Below the pieces are notes generated by a model. That model did not search any database. It worked only from the letters and a program-made list of their open reading frames with translations, and was not told where the DNA came from. Both the position numbers and the translations under genes were made by a program. From NCBI GenBank assembly GCA_965117025.1, contig OZ220746.1:310001-374000 (forward strand): 64,000 nt of DNA, written 5' to 3'. Positions 7,658-15,863 of the stretch are shown in pieces (positions within the stretch are counted from its first letter, which is position 1; every line of letters begins with the position of its first letter). The DNA comes from VXPQ01 sp965117025 (GTDB lineage: Bacteria; Bacteroidota; Rhodothermia; Rhodothermales; VXPQ01).

Positions 7658-10626
7658 AGACTGTGACTGAGTTGGACACTACGGATTTCGCCGAGTTCTT
7701 CAACGAGTTGTGGGGACATTCGCCTTTTGCCTGGCAGCAGGAATTGGCGGATAGAGTACTGAAGCAAGCGGAATCTCCCTGGCCCGAAGCCATTGCTCTA
7801 CCGACAGCGGCAGGAAAAACCGCATGCCTGGATATTGCGATATTCGCGTTGGCGGCACAGGCGCCCAGATTGGTTCGGAAGCAATCTTTCACAGCGCCGC
7901 GCCGAGTGTTCTTTGTCGTTGATCGACGCGTAATCGTTGATCAGGCATACGAACGGGCACGTCAACTGGCATGCCATCTCGAGAAGGCACAGAACGGAAT
8001 TCTCAAATGTGTTGCGGATAATCTGCGCCGGATTACCCACGGCGAAGTAGAGGGATTTGAGGAGGAAACGCCGTTGACCGCTTACGTATTGCGCGGCGGC
8101 ATGTATCGATCGGAAGCATGGATACGTAATCCCTTGCAACCGACGATAGTCGCATCGACTGTTGACCAAGTGGGTTCTCGCCTGTTGTTTCGCGGTTATG
8201 GACGCAGACGTAAATCATGGCCTATCGCTGCGGGATTGATCGCCAACGACAGCTTGATCCTGCTCGACGAAGCGCACTGCGCCCAACCGTTCTTGCAAAC
8301 CCTGCAAGCGGTGCAGCGCTATCAAAGATGGGGACATACGCCTCTTGAACGCCCCTTTTATCCGGTTGTGATGTCAGCGACCCCGCCGCCGGGTGTAGAG
8401 GTATTCAGAGATACATCGGAAGAAAGTCGCGATCCGACTCACCTGTTGGGACAGCGTCAACTGGCGCACAAGCCTGCCGTTCTGAAGACGGTCGAAAAAG
8501 CCAAGGGGAAGAAGGCAACAAGCGCAATGGCCAAGGCTTTGACCGAGGACGCGCTGGAACTGATCAACGATGAACGCCGCGCTATCGTGGTGTTTGTCAA
8601 CCGCGTTGCCACGGCCCGGAAAACTTATCGCTTGCTCCAAAACCGGGAAGACATTGACCCTGTACTACTAACTGGTCGGATGCGCCCCGTGGACAAAGAG
8701 GTCATTGTGCAGCGCCTCGATCCTCTTCAGGCGAGCCAATCCGCAAAGCGCACTTTGACGAAGCCGATGGTCGTTGTGGCTACCCAGACTCTGGAAGTTG
8801 GCGCCGACTTCGATTTCGACGGCTTGGTGACCGAATGTGCAAGTCTTGATGCTCTGCGCCAGCGGTTCGGGCGATTAAATCGCATGGGGCGGCCCATTGA
8901 GGCTCGTGCCCTCATTCTCATGCGTGGGGACCAGACAGGTGAAAAAGGAGATGATCCCGTGTACGGCGGAGCCCTTACCAGGACCTGGAATTGGCTCAAC
9001 GAGTGCAAGAACGAAAACAGCGAGGTAGATTTTGGAATCGCTTATCTGCCGGACGGCGATGCTTCGCTCAACGCGCCCTCCCCCAATGCTCCGGTTATGC
9101 TTCCTGCCCACGTCGATTGCTGGGCGCAGACCGCACCGGAACCGAAACCTTCTCCTGATGTAGCCCCGTTCTTGCATGGGCCTCGCGAAGGCGCAGCGGA
9201 TGTGCAGGTCTGTTGGCGGACTGACCTGGACGTGATCGATGAAAAGGAAACCGCTCTGGAACTTCTACGCTTATGCCCGCCGAGCAGCAGCGAGACGCTC
9301 CCTGTGCCGATAGGTGTGTTCAAGCGCTGGCTGGTGGCCGGAGAAGGCTACGAATACGAAGACGACAGTGCCGATGTGGAAGGAACAGGGACAGAGAACG
9401 GTATTAGCGAAAAAAATTCGTCTAAAGTAGAGCATCGGATAATCCGATGGAGAGGAGCAACCGAAACGGAATCTGAACATATTACGGCCGATCCTGGAAA
9501 GATTCGCGCCGGCGATATCATTGTAATTCCAAGCAATCATCCGGGACCAAGGCATCAACTCGGAGATATACCGCCGGGTGCCGATCTGGATGTGGGTGAT
9601 TGCGCCTATCGGCTCGCCCGCGCCAAACCGATCCTCCGTTTGCACCCGCAATTAGTCGCCGATTGGCCGGATTCTTTTACAGCCAAGGGAAGCGCAGGCG
9701 AACTCCTAAAGGATTTGGAGCAGAAGTACGACGACGACCCGCATGAACTCGGCAATGCCTTACGGGAACTTCTAAACGAACTGGCTGGCTCCGAATCGAT
9801 CCCGAAACACTGGTCCTGGTTGCCGAAAGCGGCAAAAGAGTTGAGTAAGGAGTATCCCGGCCCCAAGATAGCCCGTGCCTATCGCATTGTCGGCAGTAAA
9901 AGTATCGTCCTCGCCGGACGGCGACGCATACCGGAACTCACCCTCCAAGCCGACATTTTCAGCGATGAGGACGACTCTGCTGCATCCGGCATCTCGCACC
10001 GAAACGGAGCTCCCGTCAAACTTCGAAGGCATCTTGCAGGGGTTGAAGCATATGCCCGGCGATATGCTGCCGGTTGCGGTTTGCCGGAAGATTTGATTGA
10101 CGCAATCGCTCGTGCCGGTCTACTCCACGACGTAGGCAAAACCGATCCACGATTTCAGTCCTTGTTGCGTGGTGGTGCTCGGTGGTTAGGTGGAGAACCT
10201 CTTGCAAAGTCCGCCGAAATGCCGAGAAATCGAGCAGCCTATGCGAGAGCAAGGACTGCTTCTGGCTATCCCCAAGGTGGGCGGCACGAACTGCTTTCAG
10301 TGCGTTTGGCAGAAAGCGCATCGGTGCTTTTGCCGGAAAGGGACGATCTGCGCGACCTTGTTCTGCATTTGATTGCCAGCCATCATGGCCACTGCCGGCC
10401 GTTTGCACCGGTGATATTCGACGAACAGGCCGTGGATGTAGATTTCGAATTGTACGGCCAACGGACACACTGGTCTGGTCCCACTGGCCTTGAGCGGCTC
10501 GACTCCGGTGTCGCGGATCGCTATTGGCGACTGGTGCGGTGCTATGGCTGGTGGGGTTTGGCTTGGCTGGAAGCATTGCTTCGTCTGGCGGATTGGCGGC
10601 AAAGCGAACAGGAGGAAACGCAATGA
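7654..10626 (+). CDS. cas3: CRISPR helicase-nuclease Cas3, HD domain at C-terminus
   Basis: This 990-aa protein is the target-degrading helicase-nuclease. Helicase motifs are in order: LPTAAGKTA (Walker A, Lys55), LLDEAHC (DEAH at 205-208), VMSATPPP near 245, and QRFGRLNRMGRP near 410. The HD nuclease lies at the C-terminus, with His825-Asp826 in GLLHDVGKTDPRF and a second His pair in LIASHHGHCRPF near 910. Helicase-then-HD order is the reverse of most Cas3 proteins and is a hallmark of type I-G/I-U. Translation starts at GTG 7654 inside the csb2 stop (GTGA), and the TGA overlaps the csb3 ATG. All key motifs look intact, so interference is predicted to be functional. Confidence 0.97.
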   Translation: MKTVTELDTTDFAEFFNELWGHSPFAWQQELADRVLKQAESPWPEAIALPTAAGKTACLDIAIFALAAQAPRLVRKQSFTAPRRVFFVVDRRVIVDQAYERARQLACHLEKAQNGILKCVADNLRRITHGEVEGFEEETPLTAYVLRGGMYRSEAWIRNPLQPTIVASTVDQVGSRLLFRGYGRRRKSWPIAAGLIANDSLILLDEAHCAQPFLQTLQAVQRYQRWGHTPLERPFYPVVMSATPPPGVEVFRDTSEESRDPTHLLGQRQLAHKPAVLKTVEKAKGKKATSAMAKALTEDALELINDERRAIVVFVNRVATARKTYRLLQNREDIDPVLLTGRMRPVDKEVIVQRLDPLQASQSAKRTLTKPMVVVATQTLEVGADFDFDGLVTECASLDALRQRFGRLNRMGRPIEARALILMRGDQTGEKGDDPVYGGALTRTWNWLNECKNENSEVDFGIAYLPDGDASLNAPSPNAPVMLPAHVDCWAQTAPEPKPSPDVAPFLHGPREGAADVQVCWRTDLDVIDEKETALELLRLCPPSSSETLPVPIGVFKRWLVAGEGYEYEDDSADVEGTGTENGISEKNSSKVEHRIIRWRGATETESEHITADPGKIRAGDIIVIPSNHPGPRHQLGDIPPGADLDVGDCAYRLARAKPILRLHPQLVADWPDSFTAKGSAGELLKDLEQKYDDDPHELGNALRELLNELAGSESIPKHWSWLPKAAKELSKEYPGPKIARAYRIVGSKSIVLAGRRRIPELTLQADIFSDEDDSAASGISHRNGAPVKLRRHLAGVEAYARRYAAGCGLPEDLIDAIARAGLLHDVGKTDPRFQSLLRGGARWLGGEPLAKSAEMPRNRAAYARARTASGYPQGGRHELLSVRLAESASVLLPERDDLRDLVLHLIASHHGHCRPFAPVIFDEQAVDVDFELYGQRTHWSGPTGLERLDSGVADRYWRLVRCYGWWGLAWLEALLRLADWRQSEQEETQ

Positions 10627-11549
10627 CGACAAACGGATCGACCTCGGGGCTTCTGCTTAACGGGCTTGATGGTAGCAATCCGCTTGGATTTCTTGCGGCT
10701 ATTGGTGCCTTGCAAGTTGTGACCAAGGCAAATTCGTCGGTAAACTGGCTTATGAGTTGGAAAGAGCAAGGAGGACACTGGTCTCCTGTATTGCTTGGAA
10801 AAAAAGTGCTTACACAAGATGTTTTGATCGAACTACTCATGCCTGCTTTAACAGAAATGAAGGATGCATTTCTGTTTGCCAAGAATCTTACGATCAACTG
10901 TGAGGAATTCCGACAAGTAGCCCAATCCGCTTACAATGAAGCAGATATAACAGATCGACACTATGCAGATTTCATAGCCGCTTTTGGCTGCGATAGCCTG
11001 CCCGTCTCCGCGAAAGACTCGCATATTCAGGATACGGCACTGCGAACCATGAGTGGAGCAGGACATCAACACTTTATCGGCTCGATGCGAGAATTAGTGG
11101 AAACCACCCAGCCAGATCATTTACGTTCTTCCCTGTTTGAAGTGTGGCAATATACAGACCTCAAGCCGAGTCTCCGTTGGGATCCAACGGACAACCGCAG
11201 GCATGCTCTGCGCCGGAAGGCACCTTCGGGCGACCCAGTCCTCACAATGCGCGGAGCCAATCGCCTGGCTGTTGAAGCACTACCTCTTTTCCCTACTGCA
11301 CCCCGGGAGCGGCGCCTACACACGACTGGCTTTTCGCTGTGGCGTGGCAAGGATGTACTGTTCTCGTGGCCAATCTGGCAAGGAGCTTTGAGTATTGAAG
11401 TCGTGCGGTCTCTTCTCAGCTTGGCTGAATTGCAAGAGCACTTGCCGGATCGCAAGAGACTTTTGGCATTAGGCATTGTCGAGGTTTATCGGAGCCAGCG
11501 AATTACTGTAGATAAGCACCGAAACTTCACATCCGCTGTGCCTGTGTGA
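10623..11549 (+). CDS. csb3: Type I-G CRISPR-associated protein, Csb3-like (Cas3-extension/GSU0052-type)
   Basis: This 308-aa protein begins after the ATGA overlap with cas3, and its N-terminus reads LLLNGLDGSNPLGFLAAIGAL, which matches the opening of the small type I-G protein encoded next to cas3 (Csb3/GSU0052 type). Its biochemical role is not well settled; it may serve as the Cas8-like subunit. No Csx17-type large subunit follows, and the operon ends here. Codons in the first third look more AT-rich than in cas3, for example around 10700-10960. The name is a family-level assignment and the large-subunit role is inference. A frame opening at 10524 is inside cas3 and is not the start. Confidence 0.78.
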   Translation: MTTNGSTSGLLLNGLDGSNPLGFLAAIGALQVVTKANSSVNWLMSWKEQGGHWSPVLLGKKVLTQDVLIELLMPALTEMKDAFLFAKNLTINCEEFRQVAQSAYNEADITDRHYADFIAAFGCDSLPVSAKDSHIQDTALRTMSGAGHQHFIGSMRELVETTQPDHLRSSLFEVWQYTDLKPSLRWDPTDNRRHALRRKAPSGDPVLTMRGANRLAVEALPLFPTAPRERRLHTTGFSLWRGKDVLFSWPIWQGALSIEVVRSLLSLAELQEHLPDRKRLLALGIVEVYRSQRITVDKHRNFTSAVPV

Positions 11550-11604
11550 GAGAGAAGAAATGGGGGGGGGTAGGATTGGGCAGGTGCCTTGAATACCCCC
11601 TTTT

Positions 11605-11663
11605 GAGTAAAAACTACTCCAAAAAGGAGTAAAAACTACTCCGAAATGGAGTAGAAATTACGC
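11605..11663. repeat. Tandem palindromic repeats, 22-bp period
   Basis: Three units follow each other: GAGTA-AAAAC-TACTC at 11605-11619, a perfect GGAGTA-AAAAC-TACTCC palindrome at 11626-11642, and a decaying GGAGTA-GAAAT-TAC at 11648-11661. Arms are 5-6 bases, the central five bases are A-rich, and unit starts are 22 bp apart, i.e. about two helical turns. They lie 55 bp after csb3 and more than 200 bp before the next gene. A multimeric repressor operator or a set of small hairpins would both fit. Confidence 0.85.
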
Positions 11664-11740
11664 ATAAGGGGGTAAGAACGGATCGTTGGGGACCCGGTAA
11701 ACTTCGCCAGTGCACGGTCACAAGGAATGGGGCCGCCCGT

Positions 11741-12299
11741 CTGATTGTAACAAGGTTGAGAAGAAGGAACCGCCAACGCAGGCACCCGTAACGAACGATA
11801 TGCGAAGGTGAACGGCGGACCGGCGACGTTCGAAGCCGCCTCTCGCTGCAAAAACCCTATGCGCGGAGACCCCTATGATTCGACCGAACATACCTCAAGA
11901 GGATCTGGACCGGGTCGGAGACCTCGTCGCCCAGGCTCTTGCAAAACGTTTCAGTCGCGAAGAGTTCGTCTTTGGCCCCATCGTAGTCACACCGGATTTC
12001 GGTTCGGACGGAGACGAGATTCTCTGGATACAGATCGTTTTCGACGGCGATCAGAACAATCTCGACCCCCGCTGGACAGGAAGGTTAGACGGATTAATCT
12101 CTCCCGGAATGAAGGAGATAGGTGTAACGGCCTTCCCGCTTACCTCGTTTATCGAAAAGTCCGAGTGGGAAGATCCGGCATACGCCGTACCGGAATGGGA
12201 ATACGACACGGGGGGAGAAGAATAAGGGGCGCCGCGGCCTCTCCCCTGTTTTTCGTCGAATAGTAGAATTATCTATAAGTAATTATAGATAATTCCATA
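11741..12299 (+). repeat. 559-bp direct repeat, copy A
   Basis: This segment recurs at 13918-14476 with a constant offset of 2177 bases and no indels. It contains about 130 bases of leader, the 116-aa gene and about 70 bases of 3' flank. The coding part is identical between copies. The outer leader has about eight mismatches, and a hairpin-like AT-rich stretch near 12277-12293 has three. The palindrome ATTATCTATA / TATAGATAAT lies just after the gene. No transposase or target-site duplication was seen, so this looks like a segmental duplication rather than an IS element. Confidence 0.9.
11875..12225 (+). CDS. Conserved hypothetical 116-aa protein (copy A), HEPN-associated type
   Basis: This small acidic protein has no fold I can name. 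It has a helical N-terminus (IPQEDLDRVGDLVAQALAKR), a strand-rich middle with GSDGDEILWIQIVFDGD near residues 43-59, and a C-terminus with PLTSFIEKSEW. The Asp-rich strand region is faintly like a nucleotidyltransferase but lacks the GSxxxGxxxxxSDxD signature, so I do not call it MNT. An identical copy at 14052-14402 is followed by a HEPN gene; this copy is followed by a sulfatase instead, so it appears to have lost, or never had, its partner. A GGAG ribosome site lies 6 bases before the ATG. An antitoxin role is possible but only inferred. Confidence 0.75.
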   Translation: MIRPNIPQEDLDRVGDLVAQALAKRFSREEFVFGPIVVTPDFGSDGDEILWIQIVFDGDQNNLDPRWTGRLDGLISPGMKEIGVTAFPLTSFIEKSEWEDPAYAVPEWEYDTGGEE

Positions 12300-12328
12300 T
12301 AGAGGGCTCGACAGAAAATGCGGAGCGC

Positions 12329-13858
12329 ATGAGTTATAAGTATATTTTCCTTGGCGCTATACTGGCTTTGTCGTCTTGCGCATGCAACAAGGGGACTGCA
12401 CCCGTTGTCGTGCAGGATCCTTCCGGGGACAGGGAAGGATTCAACCGCCCGAACATCATCCTGATTATGGCCGACGATCTGGGCTGGGGCGATACGGGAT
12501 ACTCGGGGAACGCACTGGCGCAGACGCCAAACATTGACATCATGGCTGCAGGCGGTATGGTGCTTAACCGGTTTTACTCGGCGGCCCCGGTCTGCAGCCC
12601 GACGCGAGGCAGTGTGATGACGGGCCGGCATCCGTTCCGCTACGGTATCTACCATGCCAATACAGGTCACTTGCCGGAAGAGGAAATCACCATTGCCGAA
12701 CTTTTGCGGAGCGAAGGCTATCGCACCGGATTTTTCGGCAAATGGCATTTGGGAACCCTGACAAAAACGGAACGGGACTCCAATCGGGGTGGGCGCCCTG
12801 AATTTCGCAAGGAGTATTCGCCACCCTGGTTACACGGTTTCGACACGGTGTTTGCTACCGAGGCCAAGACGCCGACGTACGACCCCATGGTGAGGCCTAA
12901 AGCCGGATATCAACCAACCTGGTGGAACGTCGTGGCGGACCCGGAAAACGGCGAGCCTTACGGCACCTTCTATTGGGACGCAAATGGCAAGAAGGTATCG
13001 GAGAACCTGTCGGGAGACGATACGCGTATTATTGTCGATCGCGCTATACCGTTCATCGAAGAAGCCTCGGCATCCCAAACACCGTTCCTTGCCGTTGTCT
13101 GGACACACGCGCCGCATCTTCCCGTGGTTGCTTCCGACGAGAACAAGGCCATGATCGCGAGCGACGATCCCTATACGGCCCATTACTACGGATCTATTCG
13201 CGCTCTGGACTTGCAGATTGGCCGCATTCGGCAGAGACTGGAAGCGTTGGGTCTCGCCGACAACACATTGATCTGGTTTACCTCCGACAATGGCCCGGAA
13301 CATGTTCATCCTTCCGCGCCGGGCAGTACCGGAGGGCTGCGAGGTCAGAAACGCAGCCTGTACGAAGGTGGAATCAGAGTACCGGGCATTGTCGAATGGC
13401 AAGGACGGATTCCATCCGGAGCGAAAGTGGATGTCCCCGCAGTGACAAGCGATATTTTGCCAACTATTCTGGATTATCTGAAAATCTCATTGCCTGATGA
13501 ACGAGTTATGGATGGAGTCAGTCTCAAACCGGTCCTCGACGGCGTTGTAATGGAGCGCAGCACAGGAATTGGCTTCGAGTCCGGGCGCCAGATCGCCTAT
13601 ACGAAGGGCGATTACAAACTTGTTCATCAACCATTTCCTGAAAAAAAGCCCGGCTTGAATCCGCATTCCGGTCAAAATCCCGGCGGCGATTTGGACTTTG
13701 CATTGTACGATCTCGCAAACGACGCCCTGGAATCCCGGGATATCAGCGCCGAACACCCCGATATTGTGACGAGCATGAAGGCAAGTCTCAACGCGTGGCG
13801 ACAATCGGTCGCAACAAGCGCCAAGGAGTGGCGTCACAGAACCTCTGACGGCAATTAG
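12329..13858 (+). CDS. S1-family sulfatase, lipoprotein
   Basis: This 509-aa enzyme should remove sulfate esters from a carbohydrate. The metal-binding start of the family, IILIMADDLGWGD, follows the signal, and the formylglycine motif C-S-P-T-R is at Cys89-Arg93. GKWHLG, near 135-140, and the later TSDNGPE (near residue 315) and GLRGQKRSLYEGGIRVP segments complete the active site. The N-terminus is a lipoprotein signal with LSSCAC as lipobox, so the enzyme is anchored on the cell surface or in the periplasm. The Cys-type motif needs a maturase; one is encoded at 31794. The gene is inserted between two copies of a 559-bp repeat, so it may have been acquired there. The ATG at 12329 follows a GGAG. 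Confidence 0.93.
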   Translation: MSYKYIFLGAILALSSCACNKGTAPVVVQDPSGDREGFNRPNIILIMADDLGWGDTGYSGNALAQTPNIDIMAAGGMVLNRFYSAAPVCSPTRGSVMTGRHPFRYGIYHANTGHLPEEEITIAELLRSEGYRTGFFGKWHLGTLTKTERDSNRGGRPEFRKEYSPPWLHGFDTVFATEAKTPTYDPMVRPKAGYQPTWWNVVADPENGEPYGTFYWDANGKKVSENLSGDDTRIIVDRAIPFIEEASASQTPFLAVVWTHAPHLPVVASDENKAMIASDDPYTAHYYGSIRALDLQIGRIRQRLEALGLADNTLIWFTSDNGPEHVHPSAPGSTGGLRGQKRSLYEGGIRVPGIVEWQGRIPSGAKVDVPAVTSDILPTILDYLKISLPDERVMDGVSLKPVLDGVVMERSTGIGFESGRQIAYTKGDYKLVHQPFPEKKPGLNPHSGQNPGGDLDFALYDLANDALESRDISAEHPDIVTSMKASLNAWRQSVATSAKEWRHRTSDGN

Positions 13859-13917
13859 CAATGGCGCCGGAGCGGCGAGCCATGCTTGCACAGGAGGGAT
13901 TGCGTCCAATTTCCGAT

Positions 13918-14476
13918 CTGATTGTAACAAGGTTGAGAAAAAGGAACCGCCAATGCAGGCATCCGTAACGCACAGCATGCGAAGGTGAACGGCGGACCGG
14001 CGACGTTCGAGGCCGCCTCTCGCTGCAAAAACCCTATGCGCGGAGACCCCTATGATTCGACCGAACATACCTCAAGAGGATCTGGACCGGGTCGGAGACC
14101 TCGTCGCCCAGGCTCTTGCAAAACGTTTCAGTCGCGAAGAGTTCGTCTTTGGCCCCATCGTAGTCACACCGGATTTCGGTTCGGACGGAGACGAGATTCT
14201 CTGGATACAGATCGTTTTCGACGGCGATCAGAACAATCTCGACCCCCGCTGGACAGGAAGGTTAGACGGATTAATCTCTCCCGGAATGAAGGAGATAGGT
14301 GTAACGGCCTTCCCGCTTACCTCGTTTATCGAAAAGTCCGAGTGGGAAGATCCGGCATACGCCGTACCGGAATGGGAATACGACACGGGGGGAGAAGAAT
14401 AAGGGGCGCCGCGGCCTCTCCCCTGTTTTTCGTCGAATAGTAGAATATTCTATAAATAATTATAGATAATTCTATA
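13918..14476 (+). repeat. 559-bp direct repeat, copy B
   Basis: This is the second copy of the segment at 11741-12299. It starts immediately at the CTGATTGTAACAAGG left boundary and ends in the AT-rich stretch after the 116-aa gene. The gene body matches copy A exactly, while both flanks have point differences. Conserved coding with diverged flanks suggests recent gene conversion of the central part. The copy is followed directly by the HEPN gene, so this is probably the original arrangement. Confidence 0.9.
14052..14402 (+). CDS. Conserved hypothetical 116-aa protein (copy B), upstream of HEPN gene
   Basis: The protein is identical to the product of 11875-12225, and the nucleotide sequence is the same as well. 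Here it is 94 bases upstream of a UPF0332-type HEPN gene in the same direction, the arrangement expected for a two-gene toxin-antitoxin-like unit with the small acidic protein first. The same GGAG ribosome site precedes the ATG. The 94-base gap holds an AT-rich imperfect inverted repeat (about 14444-14471) that could be a terminator or an operator. No catalytic signature is evident. The function is unknown; partnership with the HEPN protein is inferred from position. Confidence 0.78.
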   Translation: MIRPNIPQEDLDRVGDLVAQALAKRFSREEFVFGPIVVTPDFGSDGDEILWIQIVFDGDQNNLDPRWTGRLDGLISPGMKEIGVTAFPLTSFIEKSEWEDPAYAVPEWEYDTGGEE

Positions 14477-14496
14477 CAATTCAAGGTGTTAGACCT

Positions 14497-14967
14497 ATGA
14501 ATCCGGAAAATTTCATCAGTACGGCGCGGGAATTGATTCCGACCGGGCAGGGCAAGCCGAGAAACACCAATCTGCGACGTGCCGTCAGTACGGCGTATTA
14601 CGCCATGTTTCACTGCCTTGCGCATTCCTGCGCGGACACGCTCATAGGCGGTCTTCATGCAGGTCGCGGAACGGATGCCTGGATATTGACCTATCGGGCG
14701 CTGAATCATGGTTCCACTAAAGCGAAATGCCAGGATGAACAAAGCCTCAGGCAATTTTCTGAATCCATCCGTGAGTTTGCCAAGATGTTCGCTCGCATGC
14801 AAGAACATCGCCACCGTGCGGATTACGCTCCAGACGCCGGATTGCGAAAATCGGAAGCGATCCAGCGGATTGACGAGGCGGGAAACGCTATCAGGAATTT
14901 CGAGGGAGAATCGCTCGCGGAGCGGCGCGCCTTCGCCGCATATATTTTGTTTAAGGGGCGGATGTAG
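14497..14967 (+). CDS. HEPN domain protein, UPF0332-like
   Basis: This 156-aa all-helical protein carries the UPF0332 signature RRAVSTAYYAMFHCLAH near residues 28-44. A C-terminal segment, FARMQEHRHRADYAPD, contains an R-x5-H arrangement (RMQEHRH) compatible with the HEPN nuclease motif. HEPN proteins of this type are often RNase toxins paired with small antitoxins. Its immediate upstream neighbour is the 116-aa protein, not a recognisable MNT nucleotidyltransferase. The start at ATG 14497 is preceded by AAGG about ten bases upstream. The family is well supported; toxin activity is inference from the family and context. Confidence 0.85.
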   Translation: MNPENFISTARELIPTGQGKPRNTNLRRAVSTAYYAMFHCLAHSCADTLIGGLHAGRGTDAWILTYRALNHGSTKAKCQDEQSLRQFSESIREFAKMFARMQEHRHRADYAPDAGLRKSEAIQRIDEAGNAIRNFEGESLAERRAFAAYILFKGRM

Positions 14968-15406
14968 GCGAGAGGCTAGTGTGCACATCTGCATCTTATT
15001 GTTTGCGCGCCAACATTGGTCGTTATTACACAGCGCCTGAGCGCTCTCGACGATCTCGTTGAAGATGGTGCCAAGGTCGATGGAAAAGTCGGAATCCTGC
15101 CGTGCGGATCCGCGCCGGCGCCAGCGTTCCGGAAGCGTTCTATGCACATTATTCACATAAATTCACGATTAAAACATGCTATAGATTGTTTAATCATGAA
15201 GTGCTCATGGTAGTATTACTGAATATTGACGAATTTTTACGCTGTACAGTGATTCTCAGATTTTCGGCCTTCTTCTGGCCGTCAGTAGAATGCCTGTGCG
15301 CACAGACGCCTGATTACGCCCCGACTAACTGTGCGTTGATGGTGTCAAGACCCGACGCCTTTATGTCGGGCGATCGAAGTTATCACAATCCAAGTAGAGA
15401 AATACA
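14968..15406. other. Intergenic region, no gene recognised
   Basis: This 439-bp stretch between the HEPN gene and the collagen-like lipoprotein contains only short open frames with no recognisable protein features. It becomes AT-rich from about 15140 to 15260 and probably contains the promoter for the lipoprotein. The frames at 15016-15213 and 15102-15410 overlap each other in different phases and lack ribosome sites. A decayed gene remnant cannot be excluded. Confidence 0.5.
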
Positions 15407-15823
15407 ATGAGACCGTTTTACGCCATTACAACTTTGCTCTTCCTATGCTTAACGCTGACAGCATGTGAGGGGCCTGTGGGACCCGAAGGACCTGCCGGAG
15501 CACCGGGAGCACCTGGGCCACAAGGACCTGCCGGACAGGATGGACAAGACGGCGCCAGCGCAAGCATTTTGAGCCTATCTGGCACGCTCGACTCGGATGG
15601 CGCAGGCGGGGTAGTAATCGAAAACGCAAGCCTCGAAGACCTTGTAGTGAACTGTTGGACCTCTGATGACGGTCAGACGTGGCTACTCATTGCTTTCGAT
15701 AGCGATGACGAACAAGTAGGCACCATCTGTGGTGCTGTTCAAGACGAAAACGACGTTGCTGTGGGAATTGTAAACGGCGTTCCCGGTTGGTTTTGGCTGA
15801 TTGTAGCCATTGTAGAGGAATAA
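15407..15823 (+). CDS. Lipoprotein with collagen-like Gly-X-Y repeats
   Basis: This 138-aa protein has a lipoprotein signal peptide (lipobox LTAC, Cys20) followed directly by a collagen-like stretch of about nine Gly-X-Y triplets, including GPVGPEGPAGAPGAPGPQ, and GQDGQDGA. The remaining 85 residues form a small beta-rich acidic domain with two Cys (VNCWTSDDGQTW and GTICGAV). Such proteins are exported and surface-anchored, and the collagen-like region may act as a rod-like stalk. No enzymatic motif was found. It stands alone, with no co-oriented neighbours. The start at ATG 15407 is the only one compatible with the signal peptide. The function is unknown. Confidence 0.82.
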   Translation: MRPFYAITTLLFLCLTLTACEGPVGPEGPAGAPGAPGPQGPAGQDGQDGASASILSLSGTLDSDGAGGVVIENASLEDLVVNCWTSDDGQTWLLIAFDSDDEQVGTICGAVQDENDVAVGIVNGVPGWFWLIVAIVEE

Positions 15824-15863
15824 AATTGGCCAACAAGGGTGTTGGGCACTCGAAGGTATAACA

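Noticed and set aside
11875..12225. 116-aa protein as an MNT nucleotidyltransferase
   Set aside because: The Asp-rich strand is suggestive but the GS...DxD signature is missing, so only a generic call is made.
11741..14476. 559-bp repeats as transposon ends
   Set aside because: The copies are in direct orientation, with no transposase, no terminal inverted repeats and no target duplication.
15016..15410. Two overlapping plus-strand frames before the collagen-like gene
   Set aside because: They compete with each other, lack ribosome sites and have no recognisable composition.
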